Notes: generated from the sequence alone by a model not told the origin. A stretch of DNA of 64,000 nt from Papio anubis (GCF_008728515.1 NC_044988.1:35877159-35941158); one strand, 5' to 3'; counted from the first letter of the stretch, positions 46,229-59,050 are shown. A program made the numbers and translations.

Positions 46229-46850
46229 AGAAAAGACTCTGAGAATTAGAGTCTTAAAGGTTTATCTAGTTATTAATAAGTCTTGCAGTTGGGATTCAAA
46301 CTATTATCTGATTTTTCCTGTAGCTTTAAGGAGAAAAGAGTAAAGATGAAGGAGTAGGCAAGAAGAAAGCCTCTCTGTGTTTCTTTTTACACCATCAACT
46401 TTCTTTTAATTAGATTTTATGCAGAACTAAAAAAGAAACATGCCCCTCCTTTTGGGGGGCCAGACTGTGGCATAAGTAAGAAGATTTTCAGAGGGCTGTA
46501 ATGTGGCTAGATTCTAATCTTCAGATAATCGACAGGTGATGGGGATGGGGGAGCCTTTGGAGGTGTAGGCAGGAGAAATGTCTGAACCAACACCGTTTGT
46601 TTGCCACCTAAGGTTCTTTCTTTAGATAAGTTACTTGGAAACATTCTTGAAGTCAGAAATAAAACCCCACATTTTGAAAGAGCAAGTTTTATCTTGACAG
46701 AGGGTTTTGTTTCTCCTAGGGAATAGATGGTGATTTTTCAATTAGACATCTACTTAGATTCTGTCCCCTTCGGAAAGTACATTGGAAGAAGCTAGTCAGT
46801 CTTTGTCAGGAGTTAAGTGTACTTTATCTGTTTAACCTATCAGATAAATA
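46229..46850 (+). other. Intronic sequence, nothing recognised
   Basis: No named repeat or coding signal. Confidence 0.5.
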
Positions 46851-46985
46851 ACTGTTGGGTACTAGGCTTAATACCTGGGTGATGAAATAATCTGTACAAC
46901 CAACCCCTATGACATGAGTTCACCTGTATAACAAACCTTCACATATACCCGTGATCCTAAAATAAAAGTAAACAAATGAAAAAAG
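46851..46985 (+). mobile_element. L1 3' end, strongly 5'-truncated
   Basis: 'actgttgggtactaggctta', 'tacctgggtgatgaaataat' and 'cctaaaataaaagtaaa' are the last ~130 bp of a primate L1 in the forward direction. Confidence 0.88.
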
Positions 46986-48137
46986 ATCTGCTAGGACTGT
47001 GACAAGAGACACAGAGTCTGAGCCCAGCTTCTAAAGGCTGTAACACAGTCCTCTTTAGTCTTCCAGTAGTACAGGGCAAATAATTTTTACATTAAAGTTA
47101 GTTTGTATGTTTCTCCATGTGTTACTTGGAATGTATTTTAATTCATGTTAAAATGATCTCAGCATTGTGTTTCTCTAGATTGAGAATAATTTTTTGAGAT
47201 TATCTGGGCTCCTTGCTTAAAATCTTACGAAGGTTGATTAACTTACCCCAGCTGACTCCTTTTTTATAAAAGTGTCAGAAATGAAAAACTGAGGATATTT
47301 GTTTAAGATGGAATATATCTATATATAATATTACAGTTATTAAAAATGTATGTTTGCTTAAGTTATTGTGAAAGCATTTCCAGCAAGTGATTGATAACTT
47401 TTACCCAAGGCACAGGCAGTAGGTGGAAATAAATCTCTGCACTGGACTTGAAACTAACAAATCTATAATTTGTAATTTTTTTTGTCACTACTTGAACCAA
47501 CATTGGTCTTTTTTCTTGTGATTTATATAGCTCTAATAGTCAGTTTTACCACTTTATTATGTTCTGTTCTCATAGAACTCTTCATTAATTTGTGTATTTC
47601 GGTCTTGTCTCTCCCATGAGATATTCAACTTCTTGAGAGCAGTGGCACATGTATGCTATTTTTATTTGTTGACCAGGCCTCACAACTTGTATATCATAGA
47701 TAGGTGCAGTTTCATGCTTCTTTCAGCTGTTGTTAGTCTAACATACTTTTAGCTTCTTAGGGATAAATATTACAAAGTCAGCCTATAGAATAGTACAGTC
47801 ATGCATCCTTTGTGATGCCTTGATTAGAACTAGCCTGATGTGTAGGAAATTTTAGAATTATAGGAAACTGTTTATTAGAAATTTTCAGACACTCTACCAT
47901 ATTTTGATTGTCAGTGATTATCACAGATTTATATTTGTTGCATAAGAGAAATCTACAGACAACATACCTCAAACTTAATATAGCCAATTGTCATGAATCT
48001 ATCCCTTCCTCTCTTCTTCCCTTCCTTCCTCCTGGTGACTTTATTATGTTGTGTGGACTTCGTAGAGGATTTCCTTATTTGAGGAATCATGCATAAAGTT
48101 TCTTGAACTCATGCATAAAGTTATTTTACAATATATA
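46986..48137 (+). other. Intronic sequence, ancient remnants at most
   Basis: 47560-47660 weakly resembles a MIR/L2 end ('caacttcttgagagcagtgg'). Otherwise nothing is recognised. Confidence 0.5.
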
Positions 48138-48141
48138 TATT

Positions 48142-48445
48142 TCTCTTTTTTTTTTGTTTGTTTTCTTGAGATGGAGTCTTGCTCTGTCACCCAAGCTGGA
48201 GTGCAATGGTGCGATCTCGGCTGTAACTGCCGCCTCCCAGGTTCAAGCGATTCTCCTGCCTCAGCCTCCTGAGTAGCTGGGACTACAGGCATGTGCCACG
48301 ACACCTGGCTAATTTTTGTATTTTTAGTAGAGATGGAGTTTTGCCACGTTGGCCAGGCTGGTCTCGAACTCCTGACCTCAGGTGATTCACCTGCTTTGGC
48401 CTCCCAAAGTGCTGGTCTTACAGGTGTGAGCTAACGCGCCTGACC
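48142..48445 (-). mobile_element. AluS
   Basis: Reverse Alu with duplication 'atatatatttct'. Confidence 0.9.
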
Positions 48446-48895
48446 TAAAATATATATTTCTGAGAGGACATAGCAGTCAATTGTATGATCTTTGATATGA
48501 TTTTCTAATCAGAGACAGAAAGCTTATTTAACAATTTTCCTTTAAGTGTGGTTAAAAAGCCGAGTGGCTTTTGGGAAGATATTATGCCTGAGAAAGGACT
48601 TGAATTAGTTGGGTTGCCTTTGTTGTCTTCATGTCGGGTAAGTTATCTCTCTGTGCCTACCTAATGAAGATTAACATTATTTATGAAATGTTTGATGTTA
48701 TCAGAAACATTTGACCATTTACTGTTTATTTTTATTTTAATATTTAAGGCTTTGTGTATTTTTTTCCGTTTGCATGTTACTTGTAGTTTGGCTGCTTTGA
48801 ATAAAGTGCACTTTTGAAAGCCTCTTAATTCTCGGGGAGGTTTCCAACTGTAAAGAAGCCATACAGGTAGTTTTCCCTTAAAGGTTAAATTTCAG
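48446..48895 (+). other. Intronic sequence, nothing recognised
   Basis: No named repeat. Confidence 0.5.
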
Positions 48896-49190
48896 CTGGG
48901 TGTGTGGCTCCCACCTGTAATCCCAGCACTTTAGGAGGCTGAGGTGGGTGGATCACCCAAGGTCAGGAGTTTGAGACCAGCCTGGCCTACATGGTGAAAC
49001 CCCATCTCTACTAAAAATACAAAAAAACATTAGCCAGGTGTGGAGGCATGTGCCTGTAAACCTAGCTACTCAGGAGGCTGAGGCGGGATAATTGCTTGAA
49101 CCCAGGGGGTGGAGGATGTGGTGAGCTGAGATCACACCACTGTACTCCAGCATGGGTGACACAGCGAGACTCTGCCTCAAAAACAACAAC
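48896..49190 (+). mobile_element. AluS
   Basis: Forward Alu with an (AAC)n tail. Confidence 0.9.
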
Positions 49191-49334
49191 AACAGCAAAC
49201 TTCTATCGTAGGCAGTCTCCTTGAAAATGCTTCAGTAGTTTGTTGGAGTTCATTGTGGTGGAACTTTATAAGCCAGTTTTTATGGAACCCTTTAAGCCAC
49301 TTTATCTTATTTGTGGATGGTGTAATTATCATTG

Positions 49335-49470
49335 ATTTATTCGTTTTCATTCATACATAATAGTTATACCTATTTTGGGGTACATGTGATAATTTAGTAC
49401 ATTCATATAATATATAAAGATCAAATCAGGGTAACTGGGATATCTATTACCTTAAATATTTAAAGAGGTG
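49335..49470 (-). mobile_element. L1MA/PB-type 3' end fragment
   Basis: 'ttttggggtacatgtgataa' and 'aagatcaaatcagggtaact' are the reverse of an older L1 3' UTR. Confidence 0.65.
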
Positions 49471-49686
49471 ACAACGTATACAGAAAAGAATAGAAACAAC
49501 GTAAAAACAAAAAAACCCTACGCTTTAACTCCCGCCCACCCCACGTTTTGATTTTTTGTTTTCTTAATTTACATATTTTAATATTGCCTGCTTTTTAATA
49601 GGTTGCTGTAGGTACTGTTTTTGAGATAGTTTTCTTTGGGGCTTCATACTGGACTTACATGTGGATTGCATCTGACTTTCCTTGTG

Positions 49687-50382
49687 TAGCTATGAAGGAA
49701 TACCTGAGGCAGGGTAATTTATAAAGAAAAAAGATTTATTTGGCTCACAATTCTGTTGTTTAGAAAAGTTCCAGATTAGACTTCTGCATCTGGTGAGGCT
49801 CACCTGTTGCTTCCATTCTTGGTGGAAGGTGAAGGGAAGCCAGCATGTGCAGAGATCACATGGTAAGAGAGAGCGGTGGCTCATGGCTGTAATCCCAGCA
49901 CTTTGGGAGGTGGAGGCGGGCGGATCACGAGTTCAGGAGATCGAAACCATCTTGGCTAACAAGGTGAAACCCTGTCTCTACTAAAAATACAAAAAATTAA
50001 CCGGGCATGGTGGCGGGCACCTGTAATCCCAGCTACTTGGGAGGCTGAGGCAGGAGAACGGCATGAACCCGGGAGGCGGAGCTTGCAGTGAGCTGAGATT
50101 GTGCCATTTCCTGCAGCCTGGGTGACGGAGCGAGACTCCGTCTCAGAAAACAAAACAAAACACAAAATCAGAGAAGGAAGGGAAGGCCAGGCTCTTTTTA
50201 ACAGTTAGCTCTCATGGGAACTAATGGAGTGAGAACTCACTCATTACCATGAAGATGGCACCAAACCATTCCTGAGTGATCCACCCTGGTGATGGAAACA
50301 CCTCCCATTAGGCCCCACCTCCAACACTGAAGATAACTTTCAACGTGAGGTTTGGAGGGGTCAAATATCAAACCATATCAAT
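49687..50382 (-). mobile_element. MaLR LTR (MST/THE1-type), split by an Alu
   Basis: Reverse LTR of an ERVL-MaLR element. 'ctgaggcagggtaatttata', 'aaagatttatttggctcac' and 'ggtggaaggtgaagggaagc' come before the Alu; 'ctcccattaggccccacctc' and 'caaaccatatca' come after it. Confidence 0.88.
49869..50161 (+). mobile_element. AluY inside the MaLR LTR
   Basis: Forward Alu missing the first few bases, with an (AAAAC)n tail. Confidence 0.9.
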
Positions 50383-51179
50383 ACCACTATTACAGTAATA
50401 GAGTATTCTGAATTTGTTCGTATACTTAATTTTATTGGTGAGTTTTGCATCTTTAAATGTTTTCTTCTTGCATGTTAGTGGGTTTTTTCCTCTCCCTGCT
50501 TCATATCGAAGAACTCCCTTTAAAATTTCTTGTAAGATGGGTCTGGTGATGACGAATTCTCTCAGCTTTGATTTGTCTGGGAAGGACTTTATCACTCCTT
50601 TATGTTTGAAGGACAGCTTTGCTGGTTACAGTATTCTTGGATGACAATCCCCATTTTTCAGCACTTTGAAAATGCCATCTCACTACTTCTTGGCCTATAT
50701 TATTTCATTGAGAGATCTGTTGTCAGACCAATTAGATAGAGCTCCTTTATATGTCATTACTTCTTTTCTCTTCCTGATTTTAAGATCCTTTCTTTATTTT
50801 TGACCTTTGAGAAACTTATTGTATGCCTTGGGGTAATCTTATTTGGGCCATACCTCCAAACTTTTCTATACCTGGATATTTATATCTTTTTCAAGTTTCG
50901 GAAAGTTTTCTGTTGTTATTTCTTTGAATAAGCTTTCTACTCCTTGCTCTTGCTCAGTTCCATCTTGAACACAAGTAATTCTTAGATTTGGTCTTTGGCG
51001 GTAATTTTCTATATCTTGTCGGCAATCTTTTTTTAAATTTTTTTTCCTCCTGTGTCTATGTATGTGCCTGTCTTCAAGCTTACTGTTTCTTTCCTCTGCT
51101 TGATTAATTCTGCTGATGAGAGCCTCTGATGAATTTTTTAGTTCAGCAAATGTATTTCTTAGTCCCAAGATTTGTTTGT

Positions 51180-51486
51180 TTTTTTTTTTTTTTTTTTTTT
51201 TTTTGAGACGGAGTCTTGCTCTGTCGCCCAGGCTGGAGTGCAGTGGCCGGATCTCAGCTCACTGCAAGCTCCGCCTCCCGGGTTCACACCATTCTCCTGC
51301 CTCAGCCTCCCGAGTACCTGGGACTACAGGCGCCCGTCACCTCGCCCGGCTAGTTTTTTGTATTTTTTAGTAGAGATGGGGTTTCACCATGTTAGCCAGG
51401 ATGGTCTCGATCTCCTGACCTTGTGATCCACCCATCTCGGCCTCCCAAAGTGCTGGGATTACAGGCTTGAACCACCACGCCCGGCC
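51180..51486 (-). mobile_element. AluYR
   Basis: Near-consensus monkey-type reverse Alu with duplication 'gatttgttt'. Confidence 0.93.
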
Positions 51487-51540
51487 GATTTGTTTGATTT
51501 TTAAAAAATTATTTCAATCTCTTTGTTAAATTTCTTTCTT

Positions 51541-51826
51541 TTTTTTTGGTGTGATGGAGTCTTGCTCTATTGCCCAAGCTGGAGTGCAGTGGCTCGATCT
51601 CGGCTGCAAGCCGATCTCTGCAAGCTCCGCCTCCCAGGTTCATGCTATTCTCCTGCCTCAGCCTCCTGAGTAGCTGGGACTGCAGGCGCCCGCCACCATG
51701 CCCGGCTAATTTTTTGTATTTTTAGTAGAGACGGGGTTTCACCGTGTTAGCCAGGATGGTCTTGATCTCCTGACCTCCGCCTCCCAAAGTGTTGGGATTA
51801 CAGGCGTGAGCCACCGTGCCCCACTG
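51541..51826 (-). mobile_element. AluY
   Basis: Reverse Alu with duplication 'ttaaatttcttt' and a short local repeat 'ctgcaagccgatctctgcaa'. Confidence 0.9.
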
Positions 51827-52096
51827 TCTTTATTAAATTTCTTTGATAAATTCTTGAATTGCTTTTCTGTGTTATCTTGGAAATCACTGGTTTCCTTGAA
51901 AGTGCTATCTTGAACTCCTGATCAGAGAGCTCACATATAACTATCTTATTAGGGCCAATCAGTCACAGGTTTCTTGCTTTGTCTATTTGAGAAGGTCATG
52001 GTTCCCTGTTTGCTATTGTTTCTTGTGGATGTATGTATATGACTTTGCATTGTTATAGGCTTAATTATTTATCTTAGTCGTCTCTTCTGTTCTCTT

Positions 52097-52725
52097 TTTT
52101 TTTTTTGAGACAGTCTTGCTCTATCACCTGGACTGGAGTGCGATGGTGTGATCTCAGCTCAGTGTAACGTCCGCCTCCCAGTTTCAAGCAATTCTGCTGC
52201 CTCAGCCCTCCGTAGCTGGGATTACCGGCATGTGCCACCATGCCCAGCTAATTTTTTTTTATTTTAAAATTTATTTTATTTTATTATTTTTTTTTGTGAG
52301 ACGAAGTCTTGCTCTGTCGTCCAGGCTGGAGTGCAGTGGCACAATCTCCATTCACTATAAGCTCAGCCTCCCGGGTTCACGCCATTCTCTTGCCTCAGCC
52401 TCCTGAGTAGCTGGGACTACAGGTGCCCGCCACCACCATGCCTGGCTAATTTTTTGTATTTTTAGTAGAGACAGGGTTTCACTGTGTTAGCCAGAATGGT
52501 CTCGATCTCCTGAGCTTGTGATCCGCTCGCGTCGGCCTCCCAAAGTGCCGGGATTACAGGCGTGAGCCACGGTGCCTGGCTGCCCAGCTAATTTTTGTAT
52601 TTTTAGTAGAGATGGGGTTTCACCATGTTGGCCAGGCTGGTCTTGGACTCCTGACCTCAGTTGATCCGCCTGCCTTGGCCTCCCAAAGTGCTGGGACTTA
52701 CAGGTGTGAGCCACTGTGCCCAGCC
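52097..52725 (-). mobile_element. AluS split by a nested Alu
   Basis: Parts 52097-52259 and 52581-52725; 'tgcccagctaatttt' is repeated at both edges of the insert. Confidence 0.9.
52260..52580 (-). mobile_element. AluY nested in the AluS
   Basis: Same-orientation insert with an ATTTT-rich tail. Confidence 0.9.
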
Positions 52726-53441
52726 TTTTTTTTTTTTTTGGTTACTATTAGATATGTCTACTTAGAGAGTCTTATAATTTACCTTGGATATATTTACCAA
52801 GGGTATTCTAGACCTTTCTTTCTTTCTTTCCTTTTCTAATTTTCTACTAGGTTACTACTTCCTTTTTAGTACCAGATGGTGCCTTAAGCCCAGGTTTTCC
52901 TTAGCTCTAGTAAAGGATCAGAGTGCTGCCTGTCCTGAATGGGGTATTTCCCAAAGGGTGTGAGAGGGCTAGCTAGGGGTTCATTCCCAGGAGACCTGTG
53001 GAACAAACCAGCTACAGTGTAGTACTGCTGAGCTACTACTCTGATTTGGCATCTGCTTTGGCTGAGTTGCAGAGTTTCCAGGGCTGGGAATGGTATTCCT
53101 GCCATTGCTATTTGAGTCTGGCTGTCTTCAGGGTTATTTCTTTCTTTAGGTACCCAATGCTTCCTACAGATTGAAGAAGGGGACAGGTCTCCTCCTGGGA
53201 AACCCACAATGGTGGAGAAGCTGGTTGTCCACCTTGATCTCTATTCTAGTGTAGAAACCGTGAGTTGAGGGGGGGGTATAGTTTCTGCACACTTGACTTC
53301 AGGCAGATCAAAGGAAGGGGTGCTGAGGATATAGAAGTCTCTTATTCTCTTACCATTTGCTTGGAATTTTTTTACTTCTCTGGGAACTGACTCCTTCTCA
53401 TACTTGAGCTCTAGGAAATTGCTGGTGATGATTTGGTGCTC

Positions 53442-53508
53442 TGTGTGTGTGTGTATATATATGTGTGTGTGTGTATGTGTATATATATACACACACATAT
53501 ATATATAT
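53442..53508. repeat. (TG)n(TA)n(CA)n compound microsatellite
   Basis: Alternating purine-pyrimidine tract with a central palindrome 'gtgtatatatatacac' (53477-53492); it could form a cruciform or Z-DNA. Confidence 0.9.
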
Positions 53509-53779
53509 TTTTTTGCTCTGTCACCAGTCTGGAGTACAGTGGCATGATCTCAGCTCACTACAACCTCTGCCTCCCGGGTTCAAGCAATTCCCCTGCCTCA
53601 GCCTCAGAAGTAGCTGGGATTACAGGCACGCACCACCATGCCCAGCTGATTTTTTGTATTTTAGTAGAGATGGGGTTTCATGATGTTGGCTAAGATGGTC
53701 TTGATCTCCTGACCTTGTGATCTGCCCACCTCAGCCTCAAAGTGCTGGGATTACAGGCATGAGCCACCATGCCCGGCCA
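53508..53779 (-). mobile_element. AluS, tail replaced by the microsatellite
   Basis: Reverse Alu beginning 'tttttgctctgtcaccagtc'; its A-tail region is degenerate and joins the TG/TA tract. Confidence 0.88.
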
Positions 53780-53870
53780 GTGCTGTATATTTGTTTTTGG
53801 TTTTCTGTGAGGGTTGTAGGAGGTATGAATCCAGCTTGCTTCTATAGTACCATTTTGGTATCAGAAAGCA

Positions 53871-54892
53871 CAATTGATATTTGAATAAATGATCACTTGG
53901 AAAGGGTAATGTTCTCAGAAGATTCCTATATTAGGTAAGATTTTTTGCTGGGAAAAGTTTCCTTCAGAAAATTTTGGATATGGGCAGACAGCTTTATATG
54001 GGCATGTTTTTCATTTGTCATCAACTTTTTATATTCTTATATTTTAGAATCTTCTCGAAATGGCATCTTTCCCTGTTTTATTAATGCTTGATGCTGTTAT
54101 AAAACATTGCATCTGTGTTTGGTGATTTATGGTTTTATCTGTTTTTCTAATTTGTTCATTAAATACTTACTGAGCACACGCCTGTGTCAGGTACCGAGCT
54201 AGGTGTTAATAACACTATGGTGAACTCGACAGAATGGCTTCTACTTATGAAACTTACTTACAGTTGAGACATAAAGCTTTTAGCCCCTCCCCTCCACTTC
54301 CCCACTGTATTTTATTGCAGTAGCAGAACCCTCGTGGGCAAAATTTCAGTGGGATTAAAATCTTATATGGAATCCAGATCTTACACAGAACACTTATGTA
54401 TCAACCAGAAAGAATGTTTTCTGTGATAGGTCCCTACTTTGGAAAAACTTTAACACAGAGATTTTCAAAACTTTCTATACATGAAAGTTTCTGCAGAATC
54501 TCAGTATTTAAAGCAGAAAACATAAGTCAGAGCTGATCTGGATGAAATGTGTGTTGAGAAGCTTTCCCACACCAAACCCTCCCTGGAGGCACCTTGTAGA
54601 GCTGAGGCCCTATAAAGACACCAGATAAAAAGCCCCTGAGGAAAAGAACTCAGCTTGAGCTTTGCTTCTCCTTTGTGCCACCCGTGGCCCATTTCCTGAC
54701 AGAACGTTTAGGTGAAATAGAGAAACTCTAGCAGCCGTATGTGCAGGCAGTCTTAACGTGAGGAAACTTTAGTATGAAAATATCCTCACATGAAGAGAGT
54801 TTCCCGTAGATAACAGCATTAATCACAGGAAACCCTGGGAGCTTTGGGGTGTGACATAGAAAGCAGTTTGAAATCAGTGAACTGGATCACCT
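53871..54892 (+). other. Intronic sequence, one L2-like segment
   Basis: 54155-54270 resembles L2 ('aatacttactgagcacacgc', 'gtcaggtaccgagctaggtg'). The rest is unassigned. Confidence 0.5.
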
Positions 54893-55234
54893 CGTTGAGC
54901 CACCCCTTAGTATCCATGAGCAATTGGTTCCAGCTTCCATTCACAATATTGAAACCTGTGGCTGCTCAGGTCCCTGATATAAAGTGCGTGGTATTTACAT
55001 ATAACCCATGCACATCCTCCCCTATACTTTAAATCATCTCTAGATTACTTGTAATCCCTAATACAATGTAAATGCCTATAAATAGTGGTTATACCAAATT
55101 GTTTAGGGAATACTGACCAGAGAAACAGTTTAGACATGTTCAGTACAGACACAACAGTTTCCTTCCCAACATATTTTTAATCTGTGATTTGTTGACTCCA
55201 TGGATGTGGAACTCTCGGTGTGGAGGGCTGACTG
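54893..55234. mobile_element. MER2-like Tigger element
   Basis: 'cctaatacaatgtaaatgcc', 'ttgtttagggaatactgacc' and 'catgttcagtacagac' in MER2 order. The end 'gagggctgactg' is followed by TA. Confidence 0.85.
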
Positions 55235-58039
55235 TACTAGAAAAGTCACTTTACTACGGCATGTATTATCTGTTGAGGATTTTGGAGAGGTCAGGAAAGC
55301 TTTTTAAAAAGTCGTTTAGTGTTGATACCAACTAATTTAGAATACCTTTTTTTCTCATGAAAAATAGTGTGTAAGACGCTAAATTATTTTCTATTTAGAA
55401 AATAGTAGACTATGTAATATAAAATATATTATTTCTTGAAAGTCAAGTTTTGTGCAGTTACTGTCTTACTAGATTTTATAATAATGATGTTAGATAATGG
55501 TAACTTACTAATTTTTCTGATTGCTCAGGGAGTTAATTTACATGTATATGGATATCAAATTGTATTTGAAATCCCGGATTAAAAAGAACTGCCCACCTTT
55601 CTAAAGCTTAGTTATTCCCTTCTTGTAAGGATTTTTTCTCACTGTGGCTTCCACAGTTATGACTGCCTGCACATATGGTTGCTAGGTTTCTGGTTTTCAT
55701 CTGAATGTTATGTCAGGAAATGGGCCACGAATGGCGTTAAGGGTACAGCTAAGCTCTAGCTGAGTTCCTTTTCTCAGGGGCTTTTAATCTCATGTTCTGT
55801 AGGACCTTATGTCAGACCTCATTCTCCAGGCTGTACTCTTAGAAGCCTAGCTTACAAGGCAAGAGGACTGGCATTTAAGTGACACCTCTTTACAAACATG
55901 TTTATTGTTATTGTTTTAGCTTAGATTACTTGAGGAGTTCGCGCTGAGATTTGTGTGCCGGAGCTTTCTTGTATAGTGCTCCAGGAATAACCCTTAGCAC
56001 TGCTCACAAGGGGGAAGGCAGGACTGGGCAGAAGGGGAAGTTAAACTCCAGCAGAGTCCTGGGCAGACCTAAGGGCAGTGCTGGAGCTGACATTGCTGTT
56101 CAGAATTGCCCCAAATTCAAACAAGATGGCCAAGCCTTTATACTCAAGTCTGGAACATCCATTGCATGTAGGCCGCCATTCCCTCCCTCTTCAAGGGGTA
56201 TGTTCTTGAGGGAGGGAAGCAGAGCTCATGAAGGCAGCAAGGGCCTTGCCAGGAGTGGGACTTGGCAGCCTGCCTGCAGCATCCCCTATGACCATGCTTT
56301 CTGTTTCTCACATTCATCTGTTTTTAAGAAGTGAAAATTAAGTATGAAATGTTCTCCTTTCCACAGTTAACTAACAAGACTTCATAATTTAAAACGTAAT
56401 GCTTAATCTTTAATAAATGCACAAGTATTAAAACTTGTTAGCACCATAAGTAATATGAAAATGTAACATAGTCACATCTATAAAATCCATAGTGATTCAA
56501 TCTTTTTGACAATTGGTTATGAGTATGCTTTGATTAAAAAGTGTATTATAAATTACTTTAGGAGTTTTGAGTTTTGTGAAATATACTTTACTTTTTGATT
56601 CATAAAGTGTTTTTGTAACAAGAACTCCCTTGCGTCCTCCCTGAAAAAGACAACCACTTGAGGTAGTGCTTTACTGGTCTTGTTCTTTGTATCTGCAGTT
56701 TATTTAAAATGCCATTGTCTTGCTTGTTCATTGTAAGAGGGGGGTTTTTCCCTTGGGGGACAGATGGACCCTGTCACTTCTTTCCTTTTGATATCTTCAT
56801 AGTGCTTGTTGGGGAAACAGTGTTGGAAAATGAGTTGGAGAGTAAATCTTGTACTTTGGAGTTAGGTCTGTGGTTGGGTGTCAGCTCTGTCATCACCTTG
56901 CTTGAGTGAAGAGATGCCTGTAAGGAAGCTTTGGCTTCCTCATTAGTTAAATGGAGGTAGTAGTAGAACTTGTATTACAGCATCTTAGCATAAGCTCTGG
57001 TGTGTGATCAGTGCTCAATAAATGATGGCTGTGATGAGCTGTAATCATATTTATTGGTCAGTTCTTCTTTTTCACTGTGTTTTTGAACACTTTAGTGAAG
57101 GTAGAGGGCAAGTCAGGCACACAAGCTTATGCCAGGAATGGGGCCAGGGGGATCATTTTGAGGTTGTTATCCATTAAAAAATTGTCCTTGAGGGACTGGG
57201 CTTTCTTATTCACAGGGGATGACTGTGAGCAAAACAGAAACATAAATAAGGGAGGAAATGACTACTTCACACAGCCTTAGTTAGGTGCAGGGAGCATAGG
57301 ACAGGCTTGTTTTAGGACTGACCTGCCAGAACATGACATGGGCCTGGAAGGAATTCTCTCCTCTGTGGTCCTGGATGTCACAACGTGAGTGGAAGCTGGG
57401 CCGTCTGTAGGTGCTGCAGCCTGTGTTGGTGAGAGCAACAGACGGACCTGTGGCAGCTGCCTGTAACAGCCCTGTGACAGATGTCTGGGCAGTGGGACAA
57501 CAGAAACCATTTGTTCCTAAACACACAGCCGAGGGCTCCCGAAAGACAATAGGGAGTTTTGAGGGAGTGATCTGAGAAGTAGGAGTTAGTCTTTGAGGAG
57601 TACTCGCGGAGAAGTAAGTGGACAGAGCATTATTTTGAAAGAAGTACAAAGAGGACAGTTCCTAGAGAAAACTTGAACTAGAGAAAGTAGATTTTCAAAA
57701 GTATAGATTTACCTATTATTATTGTGAAATGTTGGCCTAATGTCATTCAGTTCAAGATAGTGTTTGTATCACAACTACAGGGCTATATCAGTTTATGTTT
57801 AATTTTTGAGTAAATCACCCGAAGATATGTTTAGAGGAATTTTGCTTTCCTTGGCCTTCAAAATAAATCTTAAAAAAAATTTATAAAAGACTTCAGTTTT
57901 AAATGCAACATAATCCTATAAATATCTAATTAGTGTGTTCGTAGTTCATTAGTGATTCAGTTTTTTAGTGTTAGCAGTACTTTAGCAATATGCAGAATAT
58001 ATCAAGAAAAACCGTACTGTCCCAAAGCTTAAATGAATA
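55235..58039 (+). other. Intronic sequence, partly GC-richer and unexplained
   Basis: 56855-57030 resembles MIR ('gtgctcaataaatgatggct'). 55951-56334 (forward, 127 codons) and 57281-57649 (reverse, 122 codons) are open but show no domain; the first may be old LTR sequence. Remainder AT-rich. Confidence 0.45.
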
Positions 58040-58079
58040 ATTATTAATTTTATTTTATTTTATTTTATTTATTTATTTT
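58040..58079. repeat. (TTTTA)n repeat
   Basis: Pentanucleotide run that is the degenerate tail of the following reverse Alu. Confidence 0.85.
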
Positions 58080-58371
58080 TTTTGAGACGGAGTCTCACTC
58101 TGTCACCCAGGCTGGAGTGCAGTGGCGCGACCTCAGCTCACTGCAAGCTCCGCCTCCCGGGTTCACGCCATTCTCACGCCTCAGCCTCCGAGTAGCTGGG
58201 ACTACAGGCGCCCGCCACCACGCCCGGCTAGTTTTTTTTTTTTTGTATTTTTAGTAGAGGCGGGGTTTCACCATGTTCGCCAGGATGGTCTCGATCTCCT
58301 GACCTCGTGATCCACCCGCCTCGGCCTCCCAAAGTGCTGGGATTACAGGCTTGAGCCACCGCGCCCGGCCG
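58080..58371 (-). mobile_element. AluY
   Basis: Reverse Alu with duplication 'attattaatttta' on both sides. Confidence 0.92.
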
Positions 58372-58539
58372 ATTATTAATTTTAACAAACCATTAGGTAC
58401 TTGAGGATATATAATTGTAGGCATTTTATTTGATGGTTTTCAAAGTATACAAAAAAAGTGCAAAGTACATTCTTATCCTCAAAGAATTTGGAATTAGCTA
58501 CATAATTGAGCAACTGTGGCCCATAATTTAGGGCCTGGC

Positions 58540-59050
58540 TGTGGAGCAGGCACTATACAAGGTAGACAAAAATGGATAGTATATGTGAAAATGTCTGGGT
58601 GGTGGTAGGCTTTTTCTACCTCATAGAACTCGAGACCTATCAAGACAAAAATGATGTATGCACATTGAGCAGCATCTTGCTTTGGGAAGTAGTATATAAT
58701 AGTACGTAATATACAATTGAAGTGCTCTGGGAGGAAGAAAAGGGATGAGATGGCTGAGATTTTTAATGGTCAAAGAAGGCTTCTAGGCGGTGGAATCTGG
58801 GTGGGGTTTGAGAGGTTGTGAATTGAAACATGGAGAGGGGTGTTTTGAGGGGAGGAGTGAGGTAGACACCTATGTGAGTGATGGAATAATTCTTAGTCCA
58901 GCCTATAGGGAGTGGAATGTTCATATTTAAGAAGGCTGGAGTTAAACTGGGGGGGTCTTGAAAGCCAGGCAGTGAGGCATGAAGGTTTTTAAACTGTAAT
59001 AGTGACAATAGTCTAGCCGAAGGCTGATAAAGGTTGAAATTGGGGTGATG
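58540..59050 (+). mobile_element. L2 LINE fragment, tentative
   Basis: 'tggtcaaagaaggcttctag', 'gtggggtttgag' and 'tggagttaaactg' follow the L2 3' region loosely. Confidence 0.4.

Larger units (their letters stand above)
50400..53870 (-). mobile_element. HAL1/L1M-type LINE, near full length, Alu-interrupted
   Basis: Reverse strand. ORF1-like coiled coil around 51168-50866 (LRNTFAELKNSSEALISRIN, then QAEERNSKLED), followed downstream by 3' sequence with 'aaggacagctttgctggtta' and 'cagcactttgaaaatgccat' without an intervening ORF2, as in half-L1 elements. The far end near 53830-53870 reads as an L1-like 5' start on the reverse strand ('ccaaaatggtactatagaag'). Alus at 51180, 51541, 52097 and 53508 interrupt it. 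The 51840-53500 interior is assigned by continuity only. Confidence 0.55.

Noticed and set aside
50866..51168. 100-codon reverse coiled-coil frame as a host gene
   Set aside because: The pattern 'LKNSSEALISRINQAEERNS' is L1/HAL1 ORF1.
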